Below, piece after piece: positions 1 through 12,885 of a stretch of DNA of 64,000 nt; position 1 is the stretch's first letter; each line of letters starts with the position of its first letter. The stretch spans positions 10,970,034 through 11,034,033 of the forward strand of contig CM060853.1 of the NCBI GenBank assembly GCA_030737835.1, in the 5' to 3' direction. The notes under the pieces are model-generated. The model saw only the letters and a program-made list of their open reading frames with translations. It searched no databases and was not told where the DNA came from. Made by a program: the position numbers and the translations under genes. This DNA comes from Acorus gramineus. Taxonomy: Eukaryota > Streptophyta > Magnoliopsida > Acorales > Acoraceae.

Positions 1-1030
1 AGATGGCTTCTAGAACAGTTTTCACAGAGAGCTGTAATTTTTTTTCCAAGTTCTTAATCAGGGCCAGCCATATCTGAGCCATGTTAGATCCATGTCCAGG
101 TCACATGTGGCTAAAATTTTATGCAATTTTTATCCGGGCATGGCCAGAAATAATGTGTCCAGCAGGTATCCATGTCCGACTAGCGCCGGTTAGGAACATG
201 GCAAATCAATAGTGATTATCATGGGCGAACAAATGTACAAATATTCTGAGTCCCTAGAGAAAGGCTGGACACAAGTACTTAAGGTTTTTTTTTTTTTTTC
301 AAGAGTTTCATGGAGTATAATTTAAAAGGCCAACAAAATACATTACTAGCACAGGGAAACATTGATGGGTGTTCAAGGGAATTGCTTAAAATAACCAAAT
401 GGCTTCTTTTAGCAAGGCACCAGTGAAGTCTAGAAAACTATCATTTATAAGACCAGAAATTATAATTCTACAGGGATCATTTGATGCGTCTATATGCAAG
501 TCCTCGCGAATCCAGGATCAGGTTCCAATTACAAAAAATACTAAAGATTTGATTAGTAATTCAAGTGGAGGAGAATTTTACAACTGAAGACACATATTTT
601 CAATGATTAATCTCAGAATAAGAAAAGTACAAAACCTTCTTATTTGCAGATTACATAATTCTTTGACTACCATAGTATTCTATAGGAAGCCCATTTATGT
701 ACTTTAGTAACATCATTCAGGGACATGATTTACATGAATGAAATAGTAAATAAACAATCATCCATGTTCATGGATACGATCTTTAAAGTTAGGCATCAAA
801 ATAATTGCACTTTTTAAAAAAATATTTGGGGCACTACATCATTAATTGGATTGAAGAACAACCCCTCAAATGCGTGATTCTCAATCAGTAAGTATGACAG
901 CCAGAAAGAGAATGCACAAATGATATTAAAAAAAAACAGATTTATCCTAGGTTGATTGTAGTTGGCAAAATGAAATCACATAAATAAAGTGAAGCACCAG
1001 AAAGCACATGTATGCTTAAATTACGATTAC
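1..1030. other. No recognisable exon; probably intron of the RGGA-like gene
   Basis: AT-rich sequence downstream (in gene direction) of the exon 3 donor at 1030. I searched both strands by eye for the conserved RGGA C-terminal exon and did not find it. Motifs around 90-190 repeat variants of 'catgtcc' and may belong to a short dispersed repeat. Confidence 0.4.
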
Positions 1031-3114
1031 CTTTTCCTCCGGTTCCTTCTCTTCAGCCTCATTTGCTTGATTCTCCTTGTTCTCCTTATTCACATCTTCG
1101 GCTGGCACAGCCTCAGTCTCAGTTTGCTTTTCGGGGGTCACAATCTTCTCTTCAACATTGAGGGCTTCAATATCCCTAGTTCATTGAACATTCCACCAAT
1201 TAATCACACTTTGATGCTTGAACTAGTTATAAAAAATCACTCAAATCAGATTTGGGGAAAAAATTGGACAAGAAAACTCAACTGTGCGTTCACATCATCA
1301 GTTGCAGTGCCCCAATTTCCACGGCCCGAACCTTCACGCTTCACTTCATTCCCACGGCCGGTCCCACTGCGGCGCTCATACATCCTCCTAGGAGGGCGCT
1401 GCTCTTCATCTCCTACAGTGGCATCACCACCATTCCCAGCATATCCACCGCGTCTGGGACCCCGGAATGGCTGACGGGGCGCACCATAGGATCCACGATT
1501 CCTCCCATCAGAAGGCTTGTTCTGCTCACCATCTTCCCCCCCACCGCCACCGCCACCGCCACCACCATAACCTCCCGAAAAACCATTGACATTGCCATTC
1601 CCATAATCTCTGTTCGGGCCAGGCCCACGACCACCCCGGCCGCGAGCATATCCCCCACGCCCGCCACGAGGACCTGAACCAGGCTCACTCCTAGCCTCCC
1701 TTACTGATAAGCGACGGATATAATAATCATTGATAATGATAAAAAAATTATCATAATTCTATAATGATAAAACATCACCATATAGAAAACAAACTCTCCT
1801 CAAATAGCACTAATGCTGTTGGTTTGCAAACACCCGCATTCAATTTTGCAGCAACATAATCTCACCTTTGATTTTAGAGGGAGAAAATTATGAAAAATAA
1901 AGGGTTGAAATGCAATACCAATGCTGAATTGTTGATACATACATTTAATCCATAATGACTAGATAAAAAATAAGGATATATTGTGCATTGTCAAACCTCC
2001 ACGCACACATATTTTTAGTAATTTGCATGGCAGTATGACACACGATCAAAGATCCTAGTCTAAAAAACCATAGAATGACTAAGAGATTATTTTTTTCTCC
2101 TAGCTTGGGTTATGGTTCATCTTGGTAAGGAATCAGCATCTTCAATCACGGAAAAACATGGAAAGGGATGGTACTTACTTGATTTATAGTGTTGAAAAAG
2201 TTTTTTTTTCTTGGCGGGTTCACTTTTCTTTCTACCTTGTTTTGATTTTATTCCTCTATTTTATTTTCCTTTGGAGATCCATCGTCTCCATTGGTTCGAG
2301 GGGCGGTTGTTATTATATGAATGCTCCAATCCCTTTTCAAAAAAAGATGACTTTTTTTTCCAGAAATGAACATTATTTATAAAGAGAGCATGCAAAAGCC
2401 ACATTTTTCCACAAAAGCACTTATTCACATCAAAATAGACAGGTTTGTTAAGCTGCTCTAAGAATCCAACAAAATTCTTAATCGAAATATATACAACTTC
2501 AACAAACACATGATGAACCAAGAGAGGATACCACACTCATGTAAAGCTTTAGGAAAAGAAGATAAGCGACCTAACAAGACAATGTCTGAGCTCCAAACGC
2601 GCATTTTAACAGTTTGTCCGATATGAAATCAAATAATTTTTCAAGTTTTTTTTTTTAATGGTCAAATAATAATAGTTTAAACCAACACAGTTAATAAAAA
2701 CACAATTTTTTTTTTCTGATGTGTGCATATTTTCATAGACCGGACTCTCAAAAACCGCATTTTCTTCAAAACCACTTCTTTACATCAAAAACAGATGCCT
2801 TTCTTGCACTACTCTACAAAACCAACAAAAGCCCTCAATAAAGGACCTAGATCGATTGATCGGACGACTCAGAACCATCCATTCAATCGAATCAAACAGA
2901 TCATACAAAAAGCAACCAACTTTCACTTGAGAGACCCAAAAGAAGACTCACCAGCTTGCGTCGGAGGCACAGGCTTCGACGGCAGCTTCGCCGGCGCCGC
3001 CGCCGCCGCAGGAGGGGCTGCCGAGGCCTTCTTCGTGTCCACCTTCTGGATCAGCTGAGTGAGGTCCTCGTTGTCGTCGTCCCCGAGGAGATAGAAGGGG
3101 TTCATGGTCGCCAT
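1031..3114 (-). CDS. RGGA: RGGA-like RGG-repeat RNA-binding protein (HABP4/PAI-RBP1, Stm1 family), 5' part
   Basis: Partial spliced gene. Exon 1 (3114-2952) begins MATMNPFYLLGDDD, matching the Stm1-type N-terminus of plant RGGA proteins, followed by an Ala/Pro stretch and KLPSKPVPPTQA. It ends at a GTGAGT donor. Exon 2 starts at 1703 after a CAG acceptor; the junction reads QAVREARSEPGSG, as in Arabidopsis RGGA. It encodes Gly/Arg-rich tracts (RGGRGGYARGRGG), a Gly run and the conserved block RRSGTGRGNEVKREGSGRGN, then NWGTATDDVNAQ to about 1282. Exon 3 (about 1175-1031) encodes IEALNVEEKIVTPEKQTE ... EKEPEEK and ends at a GTAATC donor. The conserved C-terminal part (usually beginning MTLDEYEKVLEEK) is not visible in 1-1030 and probably lies beyond the left edge. 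Family role: mRNA and ribosome binding, stress response. I found no canonical in-phase donor/acceptor pair between exons 2 and 3, so that junction is uncertain. Confidence 0.85.
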
Positions 3115-3600
3115 GGCGGGAGCTCTCGAAGTTCGGACGGTGACGGGGGAGGGGGAAACGGAACCCTAGCCCTAAAAATCAGTTACTCAGATTGATCGCC
3201 ATGAATCGCAGGATGAAAACCCAAACCCCAGATCCCCAAAGACAGATAAAAATTAGGGTTTTTGAGTGGCGGCTGACGAAGAAGAGATTGAGAGACACAA
3301 TCCGAGAAACCCTAGCCGACACTGTGTTCACGATGGAGTCACTATAAACGATGACTGAAGCATATAAATTGACTGTGTTACCCTTCTTTTGTAGGGATTT
3401 TCAGGGGTTTCAGGTGTTTCGAGTAAAGGTAGTTTAGTCATTGTGTCTTCTGCGGCCCCACCTAAGGCTTCTTGATATGGTCCGTCCACTTTTGTCACGC
3501 CTCCACCCGATTCGTTGACGAATGGCCGTCCGATGGGTTAAGATCACGACGTGTCGGATAAGGCACGTGTAAAATAAGGTAAGTCCATTATTTGAACAAT
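3115..3600 (-). promoter_or_regulatory. Leader and probable promoter of the RGGA-like gene
   Basis: Sequence upstream of the ATG at 3114. It carries telo-box-like AAACCCTA motifs in both orientations (around 3160, 3252 and 3307), common near transcription starts of plant translation-related genes, and a CACGTG G-box at 3564-3569. No clear TATA box was seen. Assignment rests on position and these motifs only. Confidence 0.4.
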
Positions 3601-3746
3601 GTTTATTGATTAATACTGTTGATTACTACTTTAACAACCCGTATTAACCTTGTTAAAGACTCCAAACGCCTTCACCGCCTTGATACATTACCACCATGTT
3701 TGTTACAGCTTAAATATATAGATTATAACTTATAAATTATAGATTA

Positions 3747-4020
3747 TGTTATAAACTAAATAAAATATAACTACATAAACAAAATACACAAGCAAATAGA
3801 GAAGTAGAGAAAGGTATTTATTTTTCAATTGTTGGTTGTGGAATACATGAGAAACCCCTCTATTTATAGGGTGCATAGAGGAATCTCAAAGGTGGAGAGT
3901 TACAAATCTATAGAGGTGATGGGGGAGATAGTGGAGTGATTAATAGTGAGGGATATGGAATTGAAAAGTGGGGGAGGTTATGGCTTGGAGGAGTGGTGGT
4001 TATCCACTATATTCACAACA
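3747..4020 (-). repeat. 3' LTR of the copia element
   Basis: Begins TG and ends CA on both strands. It pairs with 14623-14896 at about 93% identity. It contains the TATA-like CTATAAATAGAG on the minus strand near 3858-3869. Confidence 0.95.
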
Positions 4021-4035
4021 ATCCTCCTTGGATGA
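4021..4035 (-). other. Polypurine tract of the copia element
   Basis: The minus strand reads a purine-rich CCAAGGAGGAT immediately before the 3' LTR, the expected place for plus-strand priming. Confidence 0.55.
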
Positions 4036-4271
4036 CCACCACGCTAAGATAATTGCATCATTAAAACCTTGCTTGGAAAACTCAATGGGAAAAACCAAAG
4101 CGAAGGAAAAAAGAGTACAATGTAACTTAATCGTATAATGGTGTATGCGTTTAACACTGCCTCATTAAAACCTTGCCAAGAAAACCCAATTGAACAAAAC
4201 CTAGGCGAAGAAAAAAGAGTACAGTTCGTAAAATGTCATAAAAAATTACTCCCCCTCATAAGTACAAGATT

Positions 4272-7200
4272 TCAAGAATTTTGGTCGCAAACTCCTCGCA
4301 TCCAGATTTCATACACCAGCTTCTTGAATGTTGACGTCGACAAAGCTTTAGTGAACAAATCTGCAAGATTGTCCTTTGACTGAATTTGTTGAACATCAAT
4401 TTCATGTCTCTGCTGGAGCTCATGAGTGTAAAAGAATTTTTGAGAAATATGCTTCGTTCTATCACCCTTGATATATCCTCCTTTGATTTGAGCAATGCAT
4501 GCTGCATTGTCTTCATATATAGTTGTTGGAACATTTGTAATGAGAGATAGTCCGCATGTAGTACGAATATGATGAACCAAAGACCTTATCCACACACATT
4601 CCCGACTTGCTTCGTGGAGTGCAAGAATCTTAGAGTGGTTAAAAGACGTGGCGACCAAAGTCTGTTTTGTAGATCGCCAAGAGATTGCTATGCCACCGCA
4701 AGTGAATACATAGCCTGTTTGTGAGCGAGCATTGTGAGGATCTAAAAGATATTCTGAATCTACATAGCTCTTCAGTTGTGCACCATTATTGGAATCATTT
4801 ACATAGAATAGACCCATGCCTGACATTCCACGAAGATAACGAAAAATGTGCTTCACACCATTCCAATGCCTTCGAGTTGGTGCAGAGCTAAATCTGGCCA
4901 ATAAATTAATTGAAAATGCAATGTCAGGTCTAGTGCATTTGGCCAAATATAATAAGGCATCAATTGCACTAAGATATGGTACTTCAAGACCAAGACGAAT
5001 TTCAGTGTCTACTTTTGGACGAAAAGGGTCCTTCTTTGGGTCAAGTAACCTGACCACCATATGAGTACTTAATGGATGGCATTTGTCCATATTAAAACGC
5101 TTTAGGATTTTTTCAACATATGTTATTTGATGAACAAGTATCCCTTTTGAACTTTGCTCAATCTGCAAGCTGAGACAGTATCTTGTTTTTCCAAGATCTT
5201 TCATTTTAAACTCCTTTTTCAGATATTCAGAAGCCTTTTCGAGCTCTTCAGGAGTCCCAATTAGATTAATATCATCAACATACACTGCAATAATAGCAAA
5301 TCCAAGTTCTGTTTTCTTAATAAATACACAGGGGCATATTGGATCATTGACATATCCTTTTTTTATTAAGTACTCACTAAGACGATTATACCACATTCAT
5401 TCATATTGCTTTAATCCATACAAGGATCGCCTTAGCTTGATTGAATACATATTTCATGGTTTTGTTTCAGACAATTTTAGTCCTTTGGGAACTTTCATAT
5501 AAATGTCGGTATCTAATTTTTCATATAAATATGCAGTACCACATCCATTAGTTGCATGTCAAGTCCTTCTGAGACTACAAGACTGATTAAATACCAAAAT
5601 GTGATTGTGTCCATCATAGGAGAATGTGTCTCTTCAAAATCTATCCTAGGTCTCTGTAGGAAACCCTGTGCCACAAGACGAGCTTTGTATCTAACAATCT
5701 TGTTTCTTTCATTTCGTTTTCTCGCAAACACCCATTTACATCCTACTGATTTAACACCTTCAGGGGTTAGGACTACTGATCCAAATACTTGGTGTTTTGC
5801 AAGTGAATCCAATTCTGTTTGAATAGCAACTTTCCATTATGACCAACAATTTTTTCGTCTGCATTCATCCACTGAACGTGGTTCTAAATCACTATCTGAA
5901 ATGATTTCTATAGCTACTGCAAATGAGAATATATCATCAACAAGCACTTGCTTTCGATCCCACAATATTTGTGAATTTGCATAATTTATGGAAATTTCTT
6001 CATTTCCATGTACTTGTTCTTTATGCACGGGCATCACTTCAGGGACATCAGTCTCTTCGGAGACTTGTGTCACTTCAGGGGCTTCTTCCTCTGTAGGAGT
6101 TATTATTGTGGGTCTTTCAATTGTTTCATGCTCTTCTAGAGAATCATTTTTCATTGTTTTTCTCCTTTGGGGAGCTGAATCTTTTGAGCCTATAGGTCTT
6201 CCACGCTTCAGACATGTTTTTGTTGATTCATTAGCCGACAAATTAACAGTTTTTCCTGTTGGAACATTAATCCGAGCTGGAGTATTAGCAGCTGGAATAT
6301 GTGATTTCATCACTTTTGCTGCATCATTGAATGCATCTGGCAACCCATGCGCAATTCTTTGAAGATGAGTGATTCTTTGCACTTCAGTTTTACATTGGTT
6401 AGTGCGAGGATCAAGATGAGACAAAGATGGAGTTTGCCAAGTAAGTTTACGTCGTTCTTCTGGCAATGGATTTTCTCCCCCTAACGACGGGAATTTTGTC
6501 TCATCAAAATGACAATCCGCAAATCGAGCAGTAAAAACATCTCCTGTCAATGGTTCAAGATATCTTATAATAGAAGGAGAATCAAAGCCTACATAAATTC
6601 TCAATCGACGTTGAGGGCCCATTTTAGTTCGTTGTGTAGAGGCAATAGGAACTTGTACAGCACAACCAAAAATTTGAAGATGTGAAATATTTGATTGATG
6701 ACCCAGTACGAGCTGTAAAGGGGAATATTGATGATAAGCAGTTGGCCGAAGGCGAACTAATGCTGCTGCATAAAATATAGCGTGACCCCAAGTTGAAACG
6801 GGTAATTTTATCCTCAAAAGCATAGGACATGCAATTAGCTGAAGATGTTTAATAAATGATTCAGCTAATCCATTTTGGGTGTGCACATGAGCAACAGGGT
6901 GTTCAACATCGATACCATGCGACATACAATAGTCGTTAAAAGTTCTCGATGTGAATTCACCAGCTCCATCAAGGCGTATTGACTTTATAGGATAATCCAA
7001 AAAATGAGACTATAATCGGATTATCTGAGCAAGTAGTCTTGCAAATGCAGCATTCCGAGTGGATAATAGACAAACATGCGACCATCTAGCAAATGCGTCT
7101 ATCAATACCATGAAATACTTGAATGGTCCACATGGGGGGTGGATTGGGCCACATATATCCCCTTGGATTCTTTGCAAAAATGTTGGTGACTCAACATTTA

Positions 7201-7867
7201 CTTTTGTAGGAGATGGTCTAACTATCAATTTTCCTTGTGAGCACGAAGTGCATTGATAGTGATTAGGTAAAAGAATCTTCTGGTTCTTTAACGAATGCCC
7301 AAATGAATTATCAATTATTCGACGCATCATTGTAGACCCTAGATGCCCGAGACGATCATGCCAAAATGTAAAAATATCTGAATCATAGAACTTCTGGTTC
7401 GTTACAGCATATGATTCGATTGTTTTTATGGTTGTATAATACAACCCGGATGAGAGAGCATGAAGTTTCTCTAACATATGCTTTTGGCCTGAAACAATTG
7501 AAGTAATACATAAATACTCCATATTGTTTTCACTTATAGTCTCAATATGATATTCATTAAGACGGATATCCTTAAAACTTAGCAGATTTCTTTTGGATCT
7601 TGCTGAATATAATGCATCATGAATACAAAATTTTGTACCTCCTGATAATATTATATTTGCTCTTCCAGAGCCTTCAATTAATTTTGTAGTACCAGAGATG
7701 GTATTAACATTTGCATTGATTAATGTCAACGTTGAAAAATATTTTTTTTTTCGTAGGATCGTATGCGTTGTAGCGCTATCTGCCAGACAGATGTCACCAA
7801 CCATAGCCATTCTTGTAAAAAGAAAAACGAAATAAATAAGATAAATATAGAAAACATAAAATTGCAT
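4272..7867 (-). pseudogene. Copia pol (protease, integrase, reverse transcriptase, RNase H), broken
   Basis: From 7867 downward: a protease-type segment CLADSATTHTIL (DSA in place of the commoner DSG), the GAG-pre-integrase zinc motif FWHDRLGHLG ... CTSCSQGK, the integrase core (GDICGP ... LIDAFARW, LDGAGEFTSRTF, NGLAESFIKH), then RVT_2 (GCKWVFARKRNE, KARLVAQGF, VYVDDINLIGT) and the RNase H end (IYEDNAACIAQ, RTKHISQKFFYTHE, NLADLFTKAL). In-frame stops fall near 7010 (inside integrase) and 5837 (before reverse transcriptase). A frameshift with further stops lies between about 5513 and 5396, removing the normal join around the 'DVVTAYLYG'-type block. The pol frame also differs from gag. These breaks make it non-functional. 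Confidence 0.93.
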
Positions 7868-8410
7868 TTTATTGAAATAAAGCTAAGTACATAAAAAGAA
7901 GGAAAATTACATGAAGTAAATGCTAAAATGAGAAATATTAGTGGATGTGGACATTTCCCTCATCAATCATATGACCGATGTTGCCATCAGAATTAGCAAA
8001 GAAATCAGATACATTCAAATGAGTAATATCTGATGGGCCAACATGGTTTACAAGGTCAACAAAATTTACTTCGACATTCTTTCCCTTGTCTGTGATTGAT
8101 GCCTTATAAATGTCAACTAAATGTCTTGGCGTACGACAGGTACGTGACCAGTGTCCTTTACCACCGCATCGATAGCATGCAGTCTCATTATTTTTTGAAG
8201 GTTTGTTCATCAAACCTTTTCCTCTGTTGTGCTGCCCTTCATTCCACTTCTGGTGGTTAGAGTTGCTATCTTTATGAACCTTGTAGTTCCGATTGTCGTT
8301 TCGACCACGACCTCGTCCTCGTCCTTGGCCACGTCCACGGCCACGTCCATGTCCATGTCCACGTCCACGGGTAGACATCGTGGATGCGTTTGCTTCAGGC
8401 ATTGATGCAT

Positions 8411-9740
8411 TTGCTTCAGGCAGTGATGCAGAACCAGTTGGACGGGATGCATGATTTTTCAATAAAAGTTCGTTGTTTTGCTCGGCAACAAGGAGGCATG
8501 AAATTAATGCCGAGTATTTTTCAAATCTTCGCTCTCGATACTGCTGCTGCAGGAGCACGATCGAGGCATGAAAAATAGAATATATTTTTTCTAACATATC
8601 CTCTTCTGTTACCTTTTCACCACACAACTTAAGTTGTAAACTAATTTTAAAAAGGGTAGAATTATAATCAGCAACAGATTTGAAATCTTGCAATTGCAGG
8701 TGCATCCAATCATACCAAGCTTTGGGGAGGATGACTGTCTTTTGGTAATCGTATCGATCTTTCAAGCTCTCCCAAAGGGTAAGAGGATCTTTCACCGTGA
8801 GGTACTCTTTTTTGAGATCCTCATGAACGTGGTGGCAAAGGAAAATCATTGCTTTTGCGCGGTCCTGCAAGGACTCTTGATTTCCTTGCTTTATTGTGTT
8901 GCCAAGGTTCATGGCATCAAGGTGAATTTCAGCATCGAGTATCCACGTGTTATATATGTGTCACTTTTAACCTTCTGGTAACCGTTGGATCATTCTGGCA
9001 GTTTTTCATTTTTTTTTGTTTTTCGGTCGGAACCGCTAAAATTTTGGGCTGTTAGCTATCGCCCTGAGATTGAGAGCTCCGATTGAAAATCTAACTGCTT
9101 ATTATGTGCCCTGGTGCCATTCCAAGCCGCTCACGAAAATTTCGTCGAATTCCGGTAACGTTTCAGAATTTTGCAGTTCCAAGGCGTATCCGGGTTTTGA
9201 TCGGGCGAGAAGTCATTGGGAGACTTTGACTTGGTCAATGTGGACCCTTGACTTGGTCAAATGATTTTGGATTTTAGTGTGGTTGGGTTGACTAGGGTCA
9301 AACCACACTTAAGCCTCCCTAAGCTAGCTTAAACCCTAATTAACCTAGCTTAGCCTAATCTAAATGAGGTTTGACTTATTTAAGTAAATCTAAAAGTTGT
9401 CTAGCACTATTCATTGTCTTCTCCATCTCATTTTCTCTCTCCCCCTCTCTCTTTTTCAAGCTTTTGAGCCACCTAGGGTGCCCAAACCTTAAAACCCAAA
9501 ACATAGAAAGGATAGATCCGGTCTCGATCTACACCCCGGTGTTTTCAAATCCGAATTCCGGTGTGTCTTGCCCTTTCTCCCGCCCTCTCTTCACCTCATA
9601 TCTGAGCCATTTCGGAGGTGGGAAGAGGTCTTGGTGGTGGAGACCCTTGGAGAGGCGTTTCGATGCGCGGAGAGCAACCGAGCTTCCCTTCCTTCCCTTG
9701 GTAAGCTCTCTTTCCTTCTTTTTCTGGCTTAGATGCTTGT
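8411..9740. repeat. Tandem duplication, copy 1 (gag 5' part plus LTR start)
   Basis: A segment starting TTGCTTCAGGCAGTGATGC and ending at GATGCTTGT is followed directly by a second copy at 9741-11070. It spans the gag/LTR junction, so the duplication happened after the solo LTR (or its parent element) inserted. Both break points share GATGC-like microhomology. Confidence 0.92.
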
Positions 9741-11070
9741 TTGCTTCAGGCAGTGATGCAGAACCAGTTGGACGAGATGCATGATTTTTCAATAAAAGCT
9801 TGTTGTTTTGCTTGGCAATAAGGAGGCATGAAATTAATGCCGAGTATTTTTCAAATCTTCGCTCTCGATACTACTGCTGCAGGAGCAAGTTCGAGGCATA
9901 AAAAGTAGAATATGTTTTTTCTAACATATCCTCTTCTGTCACCTTTTCACCACACAACTTAAGTTGTAAACTAATTTTAAAAAGGGTAGAATTATAATCA
10001 GCAACAGATTTGAAATCTTGCAATTGCAGGTGCATCCAATCATACCAAGCTTTGGGGAGGATGACTGTCTTTTGGTAATCGTATCGATCTTTCAAGCTCT
10101 CCCAAAGGGTAAGAGGATCTTTCACCGTGAGGTACTCTTTTTTGAGATCCTCATGAACGTGGTGGCAAAGGAAAATCATTGCTTTTGCGCGGTCCTGCAA
10201 GGACTCTTGATTTCCTTGCTTTATTGTGTTGCCAAGGTTCATGGCATCAAAGTGAATTTCAGCATCGAGTATCCACGTGTTATATATGTGTCACTTTTAA
10301 CCTTCTAGTAACCGTTGGATCATTCTGGCAGTTTTTCAGTTTTTTTTCGTTTTTCGATCGGAACCGCTAAAATTTCGGGCTGTTAGCTATCGCCCTGAGA
10401 TTGAGGGCTCCGATTGAAAATGTAACTGCATATTATGTGCCCTGGTGCCATTCCAAGCCGCTCATGAAAATTTCATCGAATTCCGGTAACGTTTCAGAAT
10501 TTCGCAGTTCCGAGGCGTATCCGGGTTTTGACCGGGCGAGAAGTCATTGGGAGACTTTGTCTTGGTCAATGTGGACCCTTGACTTGGTCAAATGATTTTG
10601 GATTTTAGTGTGGTTGGGTTGACTAGGGTCAAACCACACTTAAGCCTCCCTAAGCTAGCTTAAACCCTAATTAACCTAGCTTAGCCTAATCTAAATGGGG
10701 TTTGACTTATTTAAGTGAATCTAAAAGTTGTCTAGCACTATTCATTGTCTTCTCCATCTCATTTTCTCTCTCCCCCTCTCTCTTTTTCAAGCTTTTGAGC
10801 CACCTAGGGTGCCCAAACCTTAAAACCTAAAACATAGAAAGGGTAGATCCGGTCCCGATCTACACCCCGGTGGTTTCAAATCCATTCCGGTGTGTCTTGC
10901 CCTTTCTCCCGCCCTCTCTTCTCCTCAGATCTGAGCCCATTCGGAGATGGGAAGAGGTCTTGGTGGTGGAGACCCTTGGAGAGGCGTTTCGGTGCGCGGA
11001 GAGCAACCGAACTTCCCTTCCTTCCCTTGGTAAGCTCTCTTTCCTTCTTTTTTTGGCTTAGATGCTTGTT
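9741..11070. repeat. Tandem duplication, copy 2
   Basis: Second copy of 8411-9740, offset by 1330 bp. By eye it differs at roughly 2-3% of positions, with mismatches in gag clustered in the first 200 bp. It contains a truncated second gag fragment (minus strand, up to 10277) and a second LTR start at 10278. Confidence 0.92.
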
Positions 11071-11179
11071 AGGAGGGTGGTTTTGGGGTTGGGTGGTGGT
11101 CGGCGGCTGTGGGTGGCTGTTGGTGGTGGTTGGGGGGCGGTCGGAGGCCATTGGTGGCCGGTAGTTGGTGGTAGAGATG

Positions 11180-11960
11180 CTCGGACAGGTTGGTGGTCTG
11201 TCCCGGGCAGGATGGCAGCGGGCGCAGCAGGCAGCGCATCAGGTGGCCGGGCGCGCGAGCGCGTGCGCTCGGGTGGTGCAGGGGGCGTGCTGGGCGCGCT
11301 AGGTAGGCGGGTAGTGCTCGGGCAGCAGGCGAGCGGTACTCCGGCCACTCGGCGATGCGCGCAGGCAGGCAGCGCAGGCAGGCTGGCAGGCGCGCTGGGC
11401 GCGCGTTGCCGAGCGTGCGCATGGGCACTGGGTGAGGGTCCCGGGTGCTGGGCGCTGGGTCGCGGATGCTGGGTGCTGGGTGTGCTGGGAGAGGGCGCTG
11501 GGCGCTGGGGTGCTGGGCGCTGAGCACCGTGCAGGGGCATGCGCGCGGGGCGCTGGGTAGAGGCGCAGGCGTGCGCGCGGAGAGGTGAGCAGTGGGTGCG
11601 AGCGGGCGGGGTGCGCGTGCGAGGCATTGCGCTGGGGCATAGTGCGCGCGGGTGCACTGGTGCGGGGCTGGTCGAGCGGATGGTGCGAGCAGGTGGTGCG
11701 CACGGGGTGCGCACGGAGCGAGGTGAGGGCAGCGGAGGTGCACGCGGGGCGTGCGGTGTGCGCGCGGGCTGCTACGATGGGGCGCAGGGGTCGCGTGGTG
11801 CACCCGGGTGGCTCGGCAGCATGTCCAGGCGTGCGGGCAGGGGCCCGACGGTGTGCCTGGGTGCGCGGGCTGAGGCGCGGCAGTGCATCCGGGGGCGGGT
11901 GGCCATGCGGGTGGTTGCCAAGGGAGCGGGAGTGAGTCGGGGTGCTCGGGCTAGCGTGCG
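11180..11960. repeat. GC-rich low-complexity core of the solo LTR
   Basis: A dense run of GCGCG, CTGGGCGC and GGTGCGCG words with many CpG sites, very unlike the flanking AT-rich DNA. Equivalent tracts lie at about 20760-21360, 28680-29290 and 32630-33680. It gives long frames on both strands with Ala/Arg/Pro/Gly bias. No coding evidence. Confidence 0.7.
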
Positions 11961-12885
11961 TACGGGCCGTATGTACGTTTGCCCGAGTGTTGGGTATTTT
12001 TAGAGTATTTTTAGAGTATTTTGTGGTATTCCTGTGTATTTTACTCACCAAGTTGGTACTCTGTCTTGCAGATCTTGACGGACGGTCGCGCGACGACCCG
12101 GTTACCGGTGAGTGGGACAATCCAACCCAGTAGGGAGGCGCTATACGCACTTGGGCGTGTACCGTCCTCCCCTGGGGCACCATGGATTTATATTAACTGT
12201 TGTAATGTATAATCCATGCGATTCATGATTAAAATGTAGTATGCATGCTACCCTAGACTTGTATGTTAGGGACTTACACACTTAGGATATGTGTAAGAGC
12301 CATGCACCCTGTTCCCATGCTAGGAAGCCTCGGCCTATGCATGCGTCCTATTAGTTTGATTATTAAATTAAATGTTAGCATGCCTTGTATAATATTATAG
12401 GGAGGGGCCTTGCGAGGTCAACACTGAAACCCGGGTTAGGGTACTCCGTGTTCCTTGTTTGGTTGTCGGGATGTCCTGTATCGGGACCTCATGCTGCCCT
12501 CCCAAGGTTTCTTGTCCCAATAATATTATAACTCTTGTTAATAATTAATATGATATCCCTTGTTAATAATTATTATTATGCATGTTCCCCGCATCTTGGT
12601 TATGCGCCCTGGAGGAATTCTGAAGAATTCATGACATCAGAGTTGTTAGGATGTGTTGTCTGCGGATCCGAGTGGATCATATGCGATGGATAGACTGTTC
12701 TGTTCCCTTCGTTGGATCCGTGTAGAGACTACCCCGGCGTTGGAAAGGCTGTCCCGTGCAGGGGCTCCCATCAGTAGGCACCTCCTGATCTTGGACTCGG
12801 ACTGTGCTGAATGTGGGAGTGGCCAAACGGCCTACGGAGTGGGGAGAGACTATCGGTGGACCAAGGGCGACCATCAGCCTAGTCA

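Noticed and set aside
989-1688. Plus-strand frames and a Met/Val-rich minus frame over the RGG region
   Set aside because: Shadows of the minus-strand RGGA exon 2 and 3, whose frame matches a known family.
9529-9792. Chimeric minus frame joining gag residues to LTR sequence
   Set aside because: Made only by the junction of the tandem duplication; no start context and no reason to expect expression.
11058-12183. Long overlapping reading frames (up to 294 codons) on both strands
   Set aside because: They lie in the GC-rich core of a solo LTR, are Ala/Pro/Arg/His or Gly/Arg-biased in every frame, and have no recognisable domain. They are compositional artefacts.
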